A program made the translations under genes and the position numbers. The notes beneath the pieces are model-generated. The model was given only the letters and a program-made list of their open reading frames with translations, had not been told where the DNA came from and did no database searches. 34,845 bases of DNA from Nitrosomonas sp. (GTDB lineage: Bacteria > Pseudomonadota > Gammaproteobacteria > Burkholderiales > Nitrosomonadaceae): positions 1 through 34,845 of the forward strand of contig JAGNZK010000033.1 of assembly GCA_017984435.1 (NCBI GenBank), written 5' to 3'. Within the stretch, counting starts at the first letter, position 1; each line of letters begins with the position of its first letter. Below are positions 1-7,878 of the stretch, piece by piece.

Positions 1-180
1 AACTGGCTGAAAGGCGCAGATGGCGATGCCTTTCATGCCATCCTCTGCGGTTGCGGACACAACCTGCGGATGATTCTGAGGAAGCTGCGACTTCTTCTTG
101 TCTTGATTTTCCTGCGCTTGGATTGGCCATCAATCAATGATGACAGAACCAATCATCGTCTTGCTGGCGCTTATGCCTGA
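1..180 (+). CDS. IS5-family transposase, C-terminal fragment (truncated by window edge)
   Basis: Frame 1 is open from the first base to a TGA at 178-180 and gives 59 residues. It begins NWLKGADGDAFHAILCGCG and continues with NLRMILRKLRLL. This pattern, NxLKGxxGDAxHAxLCxxGxNxR, is the usual C-terminal end of DDE transposases of the IS5 family, where the catalytic glutamate lies just upstream, outside this window. The protein would bind the IS ends and cut and join DNA during transposition. Whether the copy is intact cannot be judged from here. Confidence 0.75.
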   Translation, partial: NWLKGADGDAFHAILCGCGHNLRMILRKLRLLLVLIFLRLDWPSINDDRTNHRLAGAYA

Positions 181-205
181 AAATAGAATTGTTCAGGGTG
201 GACTA
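1..205 (+). mobile_element. Right end of an IS5-family insertion sequence (5' part outside window)
   Basis: This is the 3' end of an IS carrying the transposase C-terminus (1-180) and a terminal inverted repeat at 189-205. The reverse complement of 189-205 is TAGTCCACCCTGAACAA. It matches 14 of 17 bases of TAGTCCGCTCTGAATAA at 34631-34647, which precedes the start of a transposase of the same type at the other edge. The two partial copies point the same way. The exact IS boundary and target duplication cannot be fixed, because TAGTCC may include target bases. Confidence 0.75.
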
Positions 206-244
206 CTTAACTTCAATAGTGCTGCTGGATAAAACCAACGATTA

Positions 245-883
245 TTAGATCCCGTATTGCACGCGATAACGCTCTACAGCACGGAGATACTGTTCAAGCG
301 CCTGATGATGCTGCAAATACTCAACCAGATCATCCAAATTAATAATCGAAGTCACCGACAGGCCATGCATTTGCTGCACTTCCTGCACGGCCGATAATTC
401 TCCGATACCACGTTCCATGCGATCGAGTGCGATCACGACACCGCCGGGCATTGCACCCGATACCTGAATCAACTCGACTGATTCACGCACCGAGGTGCCT
501 GCGGAAATCACGTCATCAACGATCAGCACCCGCCCTTTCAGTGGCGCACCGACCAATACACCGCCTTCGCCATGATCTTTCGCTTCCTTACGATTAAAGC
601 AGAACGGATAGTTATGCCCCATTTCCGCCAATGCGATAGCGATCGTACTGACCAGCGGAATGCCTTTGTACGCGGGGCCGAACAGCATATCGAGCGGAAG
701 CTGGGCAGCGACAATCGCTTTGGCGTAAAATTGTCCCAGTTGACGCAGCGAATCGCCATCGTTGAATAAGCCCGCATTAAAAAAATAAGGCGACATGCGC
801 CCTGCTTTGGTTTTAAATTCGCCAAAGCACAACACATTGCGCGCAATGGCGAATTGAATAAATGCCTGCCGGAAATCGGACAT
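245..883 (-). CDS. pyrE: Orotate phosphoribosyltransferase
   Basis: PyrE converts orotate and PRPP to orotidine 5'-phosphate in de novo pyrimidine synthesis, in the cytoplasm. The 212-residue protein matches the usual length (E. coli 213) and aligns along its whole length. It has FGEF and [13 protein letters not shown] near the N-terminus, [10 protein letters not shown] at 68-77, and the flexible catalytic loop [13 protein letters not shown] at about 96-108. The PRPP-binding motif [13 protein letters not shown] lies at 119-131. I chose ATG at 883; an in-frame TTG at 895 would add four residues, but neither start has a clear Shine-Dalgarno. The gene is divergent from xthA, with only 26 bp between starts. 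Its 3' end lies about 40 bp from the IS end. Confidence 0.96.
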   Translation of the reverse strand: MSDFRQAFIQFAIARNVLCFGEFKTKAGRMSPYFFNAGLFNDGDSLRQLGQFYAKAIVAAQLPLDMLFGPAYKGIPLVSTIAIALAEMGHNYPFCFNRKEAKDHGEGGVLVGAPLKGRVLIVDDVISAGTSVRESVELIQVSGAMPGGVVIALDRMERGIGELSAVQEVQQMHGLSVTSIINLDDLVEYLQHHQALEQYLRAVERYRVQYGI

Positions 884-909
884 AAAATTAACCAAATTGA
901 AATAAAAAG

Positions 910-1683
910 ATGCAAATTATAACGCTTAACCTGAATGGCATTCGTGCAGCTGCAAAAAAAGGTTTCTTCGAATGGCTGGCCGCACAATCGGCGGATATTG
1001 TGTGCGTACAGGAACTCAAAGCGCAATTATCCGATCTTTCCAGCGAGATACTGTCGCCCGATGGCTATCAGGGCTATTTTCATTGTGCTGCGCAAAAAGG
1101 TTATAGTGGCGTCGGGATTTATTGCCAAAGTCAGCCGGACAACATCATCGAAGGCGTCGGAATCCCTGAAATTGATGCCGAAGGCCGCTTTATCCAGGCG
1201 GATTTCGGTAATTTGAGCATCATTTCCATCTATCTACCGTCCGGATCCAGCGGCGAACACCGGCAAATCGCGAAATTCTTCTTTATGGAAAAATTCTTTC
1301 CGATCCTGAAAACATTGATAGCCAACGGCCGCGAGATTATTTTGTGTGGCGATTGGAATATAGCACATAAGGAAATTGACCTGAAAAACTGGCGCTCCAA
1401 CCAGAAAAATTCCGGTTTCCTGCCGGAAGAACGCACCTGGTTGTCGAATGTTTTTGACGATATCGGTTTCGTCGATGTATTCCGGCAGCTCAATGCCGAA
1501 CCGGATCAATACACCTGGTGGTCCAATCGCGGACAAGCCTGGGCCAAGAATGTCGGCTGGCGCATCGATTACCAAATTGCCACGCCAATGATTGCGCAAA
1601 AAGCGCACCGTGTCTCGATTTATAAAACCGAGCGTTTCTCGGATCATGCACCGCTGATCATCGACTACGATCACACCTTATGA
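910..1683 (+). CDS. xthA: Exodeoxyribonuclease III (AP endonuclease family)
   Basis: This is a Mg-dependent 3'-5' exonuclease and AP endonuclease of base-excision repair, in the exonuclease/endonuclease/phosphatase fold. The 257 residues carry the family signatures in order: LNLNGIRAA (N7), VQELKA with the metal-binding E35, [14 protein letters not shown] with D148 and N150, and [11 protein letters not shown] with catalytic D245 and H246. The length is normal. The closest relatives are probably the ExoA/XthA-type enzymes with a WWSNRG segment. There is no recognisable ribosome-binding site before ATG 910. The stop overlaps the start of the ampG-like gene (ATGA, 1680-1683), so the two are probably co-translated although their functions differ. 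Confidence 0.93.
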   Translation: MQIITLNLNGIRAAAKKGFFEWLAAQSADIVCVQELKAQLSDLSSEILSPDGYQGYFHCAAQKGYSGVGIYCQSQPDNIIEGVGIPEIDAEGRFIQADFGNLSIISIYLPSGSSGEHRQIAKFFFMEKFFPILKTLIANGREIILCGDWNIAHKEIDLKNWRSNQKNSGFLPEERTWLSNVFDDIGFVDVFRQLNAEPDQYTWWSNRGQAWAKNVGWRIDYQIATPMIAQKAHRVSIYKTERFSDHAPLIIDYDHTL

Positions 1684-3056
1684 CATCCACCGGATTTTCC
1701 AGTTGGTTGCAGGCATTGCGGGTTTATACCCATCCGCGCGTGCTGGGCATGCTGTCGCTGGGATTTTCCGCCGGACTGCCACTATTGCTGATACTGGGCA
1801 CATTGTCATTCTGGTTGCGCGAAGCGGGCATCGACCGTACGACGATTGGCCATCTCAGTTGGATTGGCCTGGCGTACAGTTTTAAATGGCTGTGGTCGCC
1901 GTTGGTGGATCGGCTATCGCTACCACTGTTGACGCGATGGCTGGGGCGTCGGCGGGCGTGGCTGTTACTGTCACAAATTATCATCGCCATTGCCCTGGTA
2001 GGCATGGCTAGTACCGATCCCTTGTTGAACCTGACGCAATTGGTATTTTTCGCACTGGCAGTGGCTTTTGCTTCCGCCACGCAGGACATTGCATTGGATG
2101 CCTATCGCATCGAAGCGGTGGCGGTCGAATTGCAAGGCGCGATGGCGGCAACTTATCAAGCAGGTTACCGCGTTGCGATGATCCTGGCCTCGGCGGGTGT
2201 GCTATGGATCGCAGCAGCGGTTGATGCCTCTGCGACCGACTATGACCATGCGCCGTGGCGCTTCGCTTATCTGATAATGGCTGCCAGCATGATTGTCGGC
2301 ATCATCACCACGCTGATTATTCGCGAACCGGACGTTCCCTACAGTCGGTTGATTTCAGACAATGAAAAGATCGCGCAACTCGCCATCGCAAAATGGCATC
2401 TTCCCCCACGCATCAACAACCTACTGGTATGGCTGTACGGCGCATTGATCGCGCCTTTTCGCGATTTCATCGTGCGTCATGGTAAGCAGGCATTACTGAT
2501 TTTAGGCTTGATTGCCATCTATCGTATTTCCGATGTGGTGATGGGTGTGATGAGCAATCCTTTTTATGTGGACATGGGCTACAGCAAAGATGAAGTGGCC
2601 ACCATTTCAAAAGTGTACGGCGTCATGATGACCATTGTCGGTGCGGCTATCGGCGGTGTATTGACCGTTAAGATCGGCATTATGCGCACGCTGTTTTTGG
2701 GTGCGGTATTGTCCGCTGCAACGAATTTATTGTTTGTTTGGCTGGCAGGACGCGGCCATGATGTCAGCGGACTGATCTTCACTATTTCAGCGGACAACCT
2801 TTCCGCCGGTATCGCTTCCTGTGCGTTTATTGCTTACTTATCCGGCCTGACTAATTCCGCTTATTCGGCCACCCAATATGCATTATTCAGTTCGGTAATG
2901 CTGTTATTGCCCAAATTCATCGCCGGTTTCAGCGGACAATTTGTCGATGCGTATGGTTATGAGAACTTCTTCATCGCCACTGCCATATTAGGTCTGCCGG
3001 TTCTGGTGTTGGTCTGGCTCGCCGGACAGGCAAAGTTTGTCGCATCGACCAAGTAA
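1680..3056 (+). CDS. ampG: AmpG-like muropeptide permease (MFS)
   Basis: This is an inner-membrane major facilitator transporter that imports GlcNAc-anhydroMurNAc peptides during peptidoglycan recycling. In many Gram-negatives this uptake also feeds induction of AmpC beta-lactamase. The N-terminus has AmpG hallmarks: GFSAGLPLLLILGTLSFWL, followed by a WIGLAYSFKWLWSPLVDR segment and GRRRAW. About 12 hydrophobic helices are visible over 458 residues, slightly shorter than E. coli AmpG (491). The start overlaps the xthA stop by 4 bp. No ampC or ampR is in view, so a role in beta-lactamase induction cannot be inferred here. Confidence 0.88.
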   Translation: MTSTGFSSWLQALRVYTHPRVLGMLSLGFSAGLPLLLILGTLSFWLREAGIDRTTIGHLSWIGLAYSFKWLWSPLVDRLSLPLLTRWLGRRRAWLLLSQIIIAIALVGMASTDPLLNLTQLVFFALAVAFASATQDIALDAYRIEAVAVELQGAMAATYQAGYRVAMILASAGVLWIAAAVDASATDYDHAPWRFAYLIMAASMIVGIITTLIIREPDVPYSRLISDNEKIAQLAIAKWHLPPRINNLLVWLYGALIAPFRDFIVRHGKQALLILGLIAIYRISDVVMGVMSNPFYVDMGYSKDEVATISKVYGVMMTIVGAAIGGVLTVKIGIMRTLFLGAVLSAATNLLFVWLAGRGHDVSGLIFTISADNLSAGIASCAFIAYLSGLTNSAYSATQYALFSSVMLLLPKFIAGFSGQFVDAYGYENFFIATAILGLPVLVLVWLAGQAKFVASTK

Positions 3057-3092
3057 TCACCCGATTATTACAAAAATTACAGGTAGTCCAGT

Positions 3093-4286
3093 ATGGAAAA
3101 AACAACACCTGAAACCGAATATCGCGCACTGATACAAGCGGGAGAGCTAAAACCGGATGCCGATCAAGCCAAGGCAGTCGCCGCATTAGAGCGATTACAC
3201 CGTGAACTGATCGATTATCCCGTGATAGCAAGTAAAGGGGATGGATTCTCGTTCAGATGGCCTACCGGTTTGTTTCGCTGGTTGGGTAGCGATAAACCCG
3301 CTCCGCAAGGTATCTACCTCTATGGTGGTGTGGGACGCGGCAAATCCATGCTAATGGATCTGTTTTATGCGGTTGCACCCATCGCGTCAAAACGGCGCGT
3401 ACATTTTCATGAATTCATGCTGGACATCCACGCCAGGCTGAAAGAATGGCATGATCTATCAGTTCAGAAACGCGCACAACACGGAAGCCGTTCCGGTGAT
3501 GACGATCCACTGCCGTCGATCGCGCGGAAAATAGCGCGTGAAGCGACACTGTTATGTTTTGATGAGCTGCAGGTTAGCGATATCGCCGATGCCATGGTGC
3601 TGACCCGGTTGTTCAAGGAATTGTTCGCTCAGGGCGTGATTGTCGTCGCCACATCCAACCGACCGCCGGAAGATCTGTACAAAAATGGACTGAATCGTCA
3701 GCGCTTTTTGCCTTTCATTGCGCAAATCAGGGAAAGACTCGACATTATTCCGCTCGATGGGCCGATTGATTATCGCTACAATCGCCTGCAGGGCGCACAA
3801 ACTTACTATTTTCCGATTAATGCAGTAACCACTGCGCAATTATCGGTCATCTTTTTCCGCTTGACCGATCGCCGTGTAGAAGACCGAGCAAAGGTTCCCA
3901 GTGAAACACTCAATGTACAAGGACGCACGCTGCTTGTCCCCAAAGCGGCTCGCGGCGTTGCCGTGTTTTCGTTTAAACGCCTGTGCGCAAATCCGCTGGG
4001 CCCGGCAGATTATCTTGCCATTGCCAGAACTTATCATACCGTCATCATGGTTGCGATCCCGCAATTTAATAAGGAAAACAGCGACGAAGCCAAGCGCTTT
4101 ATTACTTTTATCGACGCACTCTATGAATACCATGTCAAATTCTTGTGCTCTGCCGCCGTGCCACTGCCATCACTGTATACCGAAGGCGGTGTCAGTTTTG
4201 AATTTGAACGCACTATTTCCCGTTTGATGGAAATGCAGTCGGAAGATTATCTGATAAAAGGCCACGGCAAGGTTACAGCGAGCTAA
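3093..4286 (+). CDS. zapE: Cell division protein ZapE (AFG1-like ATPase)
   Basis: This is a P-loop ATPase of the AFG1/ZapE family. In E. coli ZapE associates with the divisome and affects Z-ring stability; mitochondrial AFG1 relatives act in protein quality control. It has Walker A GGVGRGKS at 78-85, an arginine-rich RRVHFHEFMLDIH segment typical of the family at about 101-113, and Walker B LLCFDE ending at 158, followed by LQVSDIADAM. The length of 397 residues is a little longer than E. coli ZapE (375). It lies 36 bp after ampG with no terminator between, so read-through is possible. A GC-rich hairpin follows at 4317-4338. Confidence 0.9.
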   Translation: MEKTTPETEYRALIQAGELKPDADQAKAVAALERLHRELIDYPVIASKGDGFSFRWPTGLFRWLGSDKPAPQGIYLYGGVGRGKSMLMDLFYAVAPIASKRRVHFHEFMLDIHARLKEWHDLSVQKRAQHGSRSGDDDPLPSIARKIAREATLLCFDELQVSDIADAMVLTRLFKELFAQGVIVVATSNRPPEDLYKNGLNRQRFLPFIAQIRERLDIIPLDGPIDYRYNRLQGAQTYYFPINAVTTAQLSVIFFRLTDRRVEDRAKVPSETLNVQGRTLLVPKAARGVAVFSFKRLCANPLGPADYLAIARTYHTVIMVAIPQFNKENSDEAKRFITFIDALYEYHVKFLCSAAVPLPSLYTEGGVSFEFERTISRLMEMQSEDYLIKGHGKVTAS

Positions 4287-4316
4287 ACATAACTTCCTAT
4301 TTTATAACCAATCAAT

Positions 4317-4338
4317 CGCCAGTTTTGAAGTCCTGGCG
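4317..4338 (+). terminator. Possible hairpin terminator after zapE
   Basis: CGCCAG (4317-4322) pairs with CTGGCG (4333-4338) across a 10-nt loop, about 30 bp after the zapE stop. No strong T-tract follows (GCTTTAG), so termination efficiency is uncertain. Confidence 0.4.
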
Positions 4339-4423
4339 GCTTTAGCCAAAAGCTCACGCTAATATTCGCCAATAATCGTTAATTCCGTCACGTTTATTCT
4401 TGGAGTTTTAGCATCTTATTATC

Positions 4424-4451
4424 AAGAGTATTGATCTGCATCAATACTCTT
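4424..4451. promoter_or_regulatory. Perfect 12-bp inverted repeat upstream of the chemoreceptor gene
   Basis: AAGAGTATTGAT (4424-4435) and ATCAATACTCTT (4440-4451) form a perfect 12-bp stem with a 4-nt CTGC loop. It starts about 108 bp before the chemoreceptor start. No T-run follows, so it is not a standard terminator. It could be an operator or an mRNA leader hairpin. Confidence 0.5.
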
Positions 4452-4531
4452 CGAATCATAGAGTAATCCGCCAAAATTTTATAAAATATCGGTCGTTACG
4501 GCTATCTCATAAATTAAAATGGATGATAGTC

Positions 4532-6259
4532 ATGAGAGTAAACTTGCCAGTTTCCAATACAGAATATCCTATTGGGGATGATACGTTAATTTTATCCACC
4601 ACAGATACAAAAGGACGCATAACCTATATTAATCAGACTTTTGTTGAAGTAAGCGGATTCTCGGAAGATGAACTGATCGGTAAAGCGCATAACATTGTGC
4701 GTCATCCTGACATGCCACCCGAAGCATTTAGTGATTTATGGAAAACACTGCAAGCCGGCAAATCCTGGACTGGCTTGGTTAAAAATCGCCGCAAGAATGG
4801 CGATTTTTATTGGGTACTGGGTAATGCAACACCTTTAATTGAAAATGGAAATATCGTTGGTTATTTGTCAATACGCACCAAACCATCCCGTCAATTAATC
4901 GAAAAGACAGCGCCGATCTATCGTCAGATTCTTGATGGTAAGACCAAAAATCTCAAGATAGAAAATGGTGAAGTGGTTCGTACCGATTTTATAGGTAAAT
5001 TGGCTTCATTGTTCCGCATGACCATTGGGAAACGCATTGCTTTTTATTTAGCGATACCGACATTGTCATTATTGGGTGCTGCAGGTGCCGGCTGGTGGGG
5101 TTTAACTCAAACGACCATAACACCATGGCTCAATGATTTCATTCTGGCCACCACCATGAGCGGTGTTCTGTTAATGTGCATCGTTGGCTTTTTCATCAGA
5201 CAAAATACTTTGAAACCCTTGAACAAAGCAATTGAAATAGCCAACACACTCGCTGCCGGCGATCTGCAAACTCAGTTTGCCAATGAATATTCCAATGAGT
5301 TTGGGGTATTGATTAAATCACTGACTCAAATGGGTATCAACCTAAGAACAACGGTTGCGGATGTGCGTAACAGTGCTGAATCGGTGCGCCTGGCATCCAG
5401 TGAAATAGCCAGCGGCAATCTGGATTTATCGCAACGTACGGAAGAACAGGCTTCTTCGTTGGAAGAAACTGCATCCAGTATGGAAGAACTGACTTCCACA
5501 GTAAAACAAAACGCCGATAATGCAAGACAAGCTGATCAACTCTCGACCAGTGCGAGCCATATCGCAATGAAGGGAGGCCAGATGATGACCAACGTGGTGA
5601 ATACCATGTCTTCGATCAGTAGCAGCTCGAACAAAATTGCCGGTATCATCAGTGTGATTGATGGCATCGCTTTTCAAACAAATATTCTGGCATTGAATGC
5701 TGCTGTAGAAGCTGCCCGCGCTGGTGAACAAGGTCGGGGGTTCGCCGTCGTTGCGACAGAAGTGCGAAATCTGGCGCAACGCAGTGCCGCTGCGGCCAAA
5801 GAAATAAAAAACCTGATCGATGATTCGGTAGCACAAGTTGAGAACGGAACCAAGCTGATCAGTGAAACCAGAGAAACTATAGAAGAGATCGTTACTTCCA
5901 TTAAGCATGTCGCTGAAATCATGACAGAAATTACAGCGGCTTCCCAGGAACAAAGTTCTGGTATCGAACAAGTTAATCAAGCGGTCACACAAATGGATGA
6001 TGTTACGCAACAGAACGCGGCACTGGTAGAACAGGCTGCTGCTTCCGCGGAATCTCTAGAACATCAAGCGAAGGATCTGGCTGGCGCAATTTCTATTTTT
6101 AAAGTAGGGAAAACTGCAAGAGGTACTGCACTTACCCAGAATCTCTCCGCCAGAAAATCAAACGTCGGAAGAAATAGTGTACTTTCCGTGGTAAGCAATA
6201 GGCGTAATCAAAAGAAAAAGGTGATTAACGGTGATGCTGAAAATTGGAATGATTTTTAG
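4532..6259 (+). CDS. Aer-like PAS-containing methyl-accepting chemotaxis protein
   Basis: This is a membrane chemoreceptor, probably an energy or redox sensor like Aer. The PAS domain (about residues 15-125) begins [17 protein letters not shown] and contains [21 protein letters not shown], the Aer-type flavin-PAS signature. Two adjacent membrane segments lie near 165-225, followed by a HAMP region. A long signalling coiled coil carries the hairpin tip ([20 protein letters not shown]), which contacts CheA and CheW. The extreme C-terminus is NWNDF, similar to the NWETF pentapeptide that tethers CheR/CheB in enteric receptors. I prefer ATG 4532 over 4523 because MRVNLPV is the conserved Aer N-terminus and GGATG lies upstream. 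It is a lone receptor with no che genes nearby. Confidence 0.88.
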   Translation: MRVNLPVSNTEYPIGDDTLILSTTDTKGRITYINQTFVEVSGFSEDELIGKAHNIVRHPDMPPEAFSDLWKTLQAGKSWTGLVKNRRKNGDFYWVLGNATPLIENGNIVGYLSIRTKPSRQLIEKTAPIYRQILDGKTKNLKIENGEVVRTDFIGKLASLFRMTIGKRIAFYLAIPTLSLLGAAGAGWWGLTQTTITPWLNDFILATTMSGVLLMCIVGFFIRQNTLKPLNKAIEIANTLAAGDLQTQFANEYSNEFGVLIKSLTQMGINLRTTVADVRNSAESVRLASSEIASGNLDLSQRTEEQASSLEETASSMEELTSTVKQNADNARQADQLSTSASHIAMKGGQMMTNVVNTMSSISSSSNKIAGIISVIDGIAFQTNILALNAAVEAARAGEQGRGFAVVATEVRNLAQRSAAAAKEIKNLIDDSVAQVENGTKLISETRETIEEIVTSIKHVAEIMTEITAASQEQSSGIEQVNQAVTQMDDVTQQNAALVEQAAASAESLEHQAKDLAGAISIFKVGKTARGTALTQNLSARKSNVGRNSVLSVVSNRRNQKKKVINGDAENWNDF

Positions 6260-6632
6260 GGTCTGTAACCTGGGAGTATCCGGAAATTTGTGAAGCCGGA
6301 GGGAGTAAAAATAACTACACCCCAATCCCTCCTACCAACCGGCTTCAGAGATAACCGAACATCTGAGCACAATAAGCCCGAAACTGTAATCAATCCCACT
6401 GGCTAATGCCAGAGATAGCAGAAACTGCAAGACCCTGAAAGGCATATTCTACAACCACATGATTTTATTCTTCATTCTCACCCCCTCTCCAATCATCTCG
6501 TCTCCGGAAATACCGTGGCAATTCATCCTCGCAATGATGTATGATGAAAGATGCCAGCGTAATATCAACAGTGGTTCAATCTGAGAAAATTATTCTGAAC
6601 GTTAACGAAATTTCAATTGAAGGTTGCCATCC
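6260..6632. other. Gene-free interval between the chemoreceptor and acyltransferase genes
   Basis: No credible coding region is visible. The stretch holds a long imperfect hairpin at 6292-6346 and otherwise AT-rich sequence running to the acyltransferase start. I could not identify a confident promoter. Confidence 0.6.
6292..6346 (+). terminator. Long hairpin after the chemoreceptor gene
   Basis: GAAGCCGG (6292-6299) pairs with CCGGCTTC (6339-6346). Inside it, AGGGA (6300-6304) can pair with TCCCT (6326-6330). It lies 30 bp after the chemoreceptor stop, so termination or mRNA 3'-end protection is plausible. There is no T-tract. It could instead be a remnant of a palindromic repeat. Confidence 0.35.
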
Positions 6633-7697
6633 TTGACTGTACTTGATCGAGAAAATAATAGAGTTAACGAGCTTGACTTATTGAGATTCTTTGCAGCCTT
6701 AGCGGTTGTTTTTCATCATTATTCGCTTAATGGCTTTGCAGCCAACTCTCAGACTATCATGCCTTATCCGTTGCTTGCTTCAATATTCAAATATGGCTAC
6801 TTAGGGGTTGATCTTTTCTTTATGATTAGTGGATTTGTCATATTAATGACCGCATCCAGTGGAAGTTTAAAAAAATTTATAATATCGAGGCTAGTTCGCC
6901 TTTATCCGGCTTTTTGGGTATGTTGCACAATCACGTTTCTTGTAATACTGGCGATAGGATCGCCTGAATATTCAGCCACTTCTAGTCAATATCTTGTCAA
7001 CATGACAATGTTGAGCGGTTTCATGGATGTAGCACCCATTGATAACGTATATTGGTCTTTGTTTGTTGAACTTAAATTCTATGCATTTATTGCAATCGTA
7101 TTGCTATTGGGCAGAATTCAGCAAGTTGAATTACTATTTGTTGCTTGGCTGGCGATAACAATTGCACTTGAAATTTACCCGTTCTGGCGCCTTCGTTTTT
7201 TTCTCTTGGACGGCTATTCAGCAAATTTTATAGCTGGCGCTACATTTTTCTTTATTTGGTCCAGAGGAGTAACCTGGGCGCGTAGTTTGATGTTAGTTTT
7301 AGCATGGTGCTGCGCTATATATCAATCCACGAGCGAAGTCCATGAGTTTGAAGCGCGTATCAGGAATGATTTAAGCCCTTATATCATCGCCGCAATTGTC
7401 AGCGGATTTTTTGCGATAATGGCGCTGATTTCTTTCAAGTTGACCGGTACAATCGGACGCTTAAATTGGATGTGGATTGGCGTGCTGACTTATCCGCTTT
7501 ATCTAATACACCAAGCTCTCGGTTTTTTGATTTATAACGCTACCTATACTGAATTCAATCCGCATGTCTTATTCTGGGGGATCGTAATAGGAATGATAAT
7601 GTTTGCATATTTAATACACATCTTAGTAGAGAAACCGATAGCGAAATCTATGAAAAATGCTTTAAATAAATTCGCTGTCAAATTTAGCACACCGTAA
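6633..7697 (+). CDS. Acyltransferase 3 family integral membrane protein (OafA/YrhL type)
   Basis: This is a polytopic inner-membrane acyltransferase (COG1835-like) that usually O-acylates surface polysaccharides or lipids; the substrate cannot be told from sequence. LDLLRFFAALAVVFHHY carries the conserved Arg and the His of the active site. It is followed by GYLGVDLFFMISGFVI, SRLVRLYPAFW and YWSLFVELKFY, with about ten hydrophobic helices in all. There is no C-terminal SGNH domain. Only non-ATG starts are available: an in-frame stop precedes TTG 6624, and TTG 6633 has GAAGG nine bases upstream, so I prefer 6633. It stands alone, with no other polysaccharide genes nearby. Confidence 0.87.
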   Translation: MTVLDRENNRVNELDLLRFFAALAVVFHHYSLNGFAANSQTIMPYPLLASIFKYGYLGVDLFFMISGFVILMTASSGSLKKFIISRLVRLYPAFWVCCTITFLVILAIGSPEYSATSSQYLVNMTMLSGFMDVAPIDNVYWSLFVELKFYAFIAIVLLLGRIQQVELLFVAWLAITIALEIYPFWRLRFFLLDGYSANFIAGATFFFIWSRGVTWARSLMLVLAWCCAIYQSTSEVHEFEARIRNDLSPYIIAAIVSGFFAIMALISFKLTGTIGRLNWMWIGVLTYPLYLIHQALGFLIYNATYTEFNPHVLFWGIVIGMIMFAYLIHILVEKPIAKSMKNALNKFAVKFSTP

Positions 7698-7704
7698 TAA
7701 AGCG

Positions 7705-7727
7705 CCTCCCCGTCACAGACGGCGAGG
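7705..7727 (+). terminator. Terminator-like hairpin after the acyltransferase gene
   Basis: CCTCCCCGTC (7705-7714) and GACGGCGAGG (7718-7727) form a 10-bp stem with one mismatch and a 3-nt loop, followed by TATTATC. It starts 7 bp after the stop codon, so it is a plausible intrinsic terminator with a weak U-tract. Confidence 0.55.
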
Positions 7728-7740
7728 TATTATCAGACTA

Positions 7741-7851
7741 TTGAAAAATGCATTTGAGGCAGCCAATACAAGACAAAAACAGGCAAAAAGGTGCAGTTTA
7801 TGGATGATAAATGAGCATTTTGAACCTGTTTTTAACATAGCAGCGGCTATG
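7741..7851. repeat. Nested inverted-repeat patch, MITE or IS-end remnant candidate
   Basis: This patch lies between the convergent acyltransferase and RTX genes. AAAAACAGG (7775-7783) is inverted as CCTGTTTTT (7825-7833). TTGAAAAATGC (7741-7751) is nearly inverted as GCATTTTGAA (7815-7824). A CATAGC/GCTATG hairpin occupies 7836-7851. The pattern resembles short palindromic dispersed elements, but copy number cannot be assessed from one window. The hairpin may also help end the RTX transcript on the minus strand. Confidence 0.35.
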
Positions 7852-7878
7852 CAAATAATTTTCCAACGATCTTGCTTG

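Noticed and set aside
538-1026. 162-codon minus-strand frame across pyrE and xthA
   Set aside because: It is a shadow: it overlaps two well-supported genes and shows no family signature.
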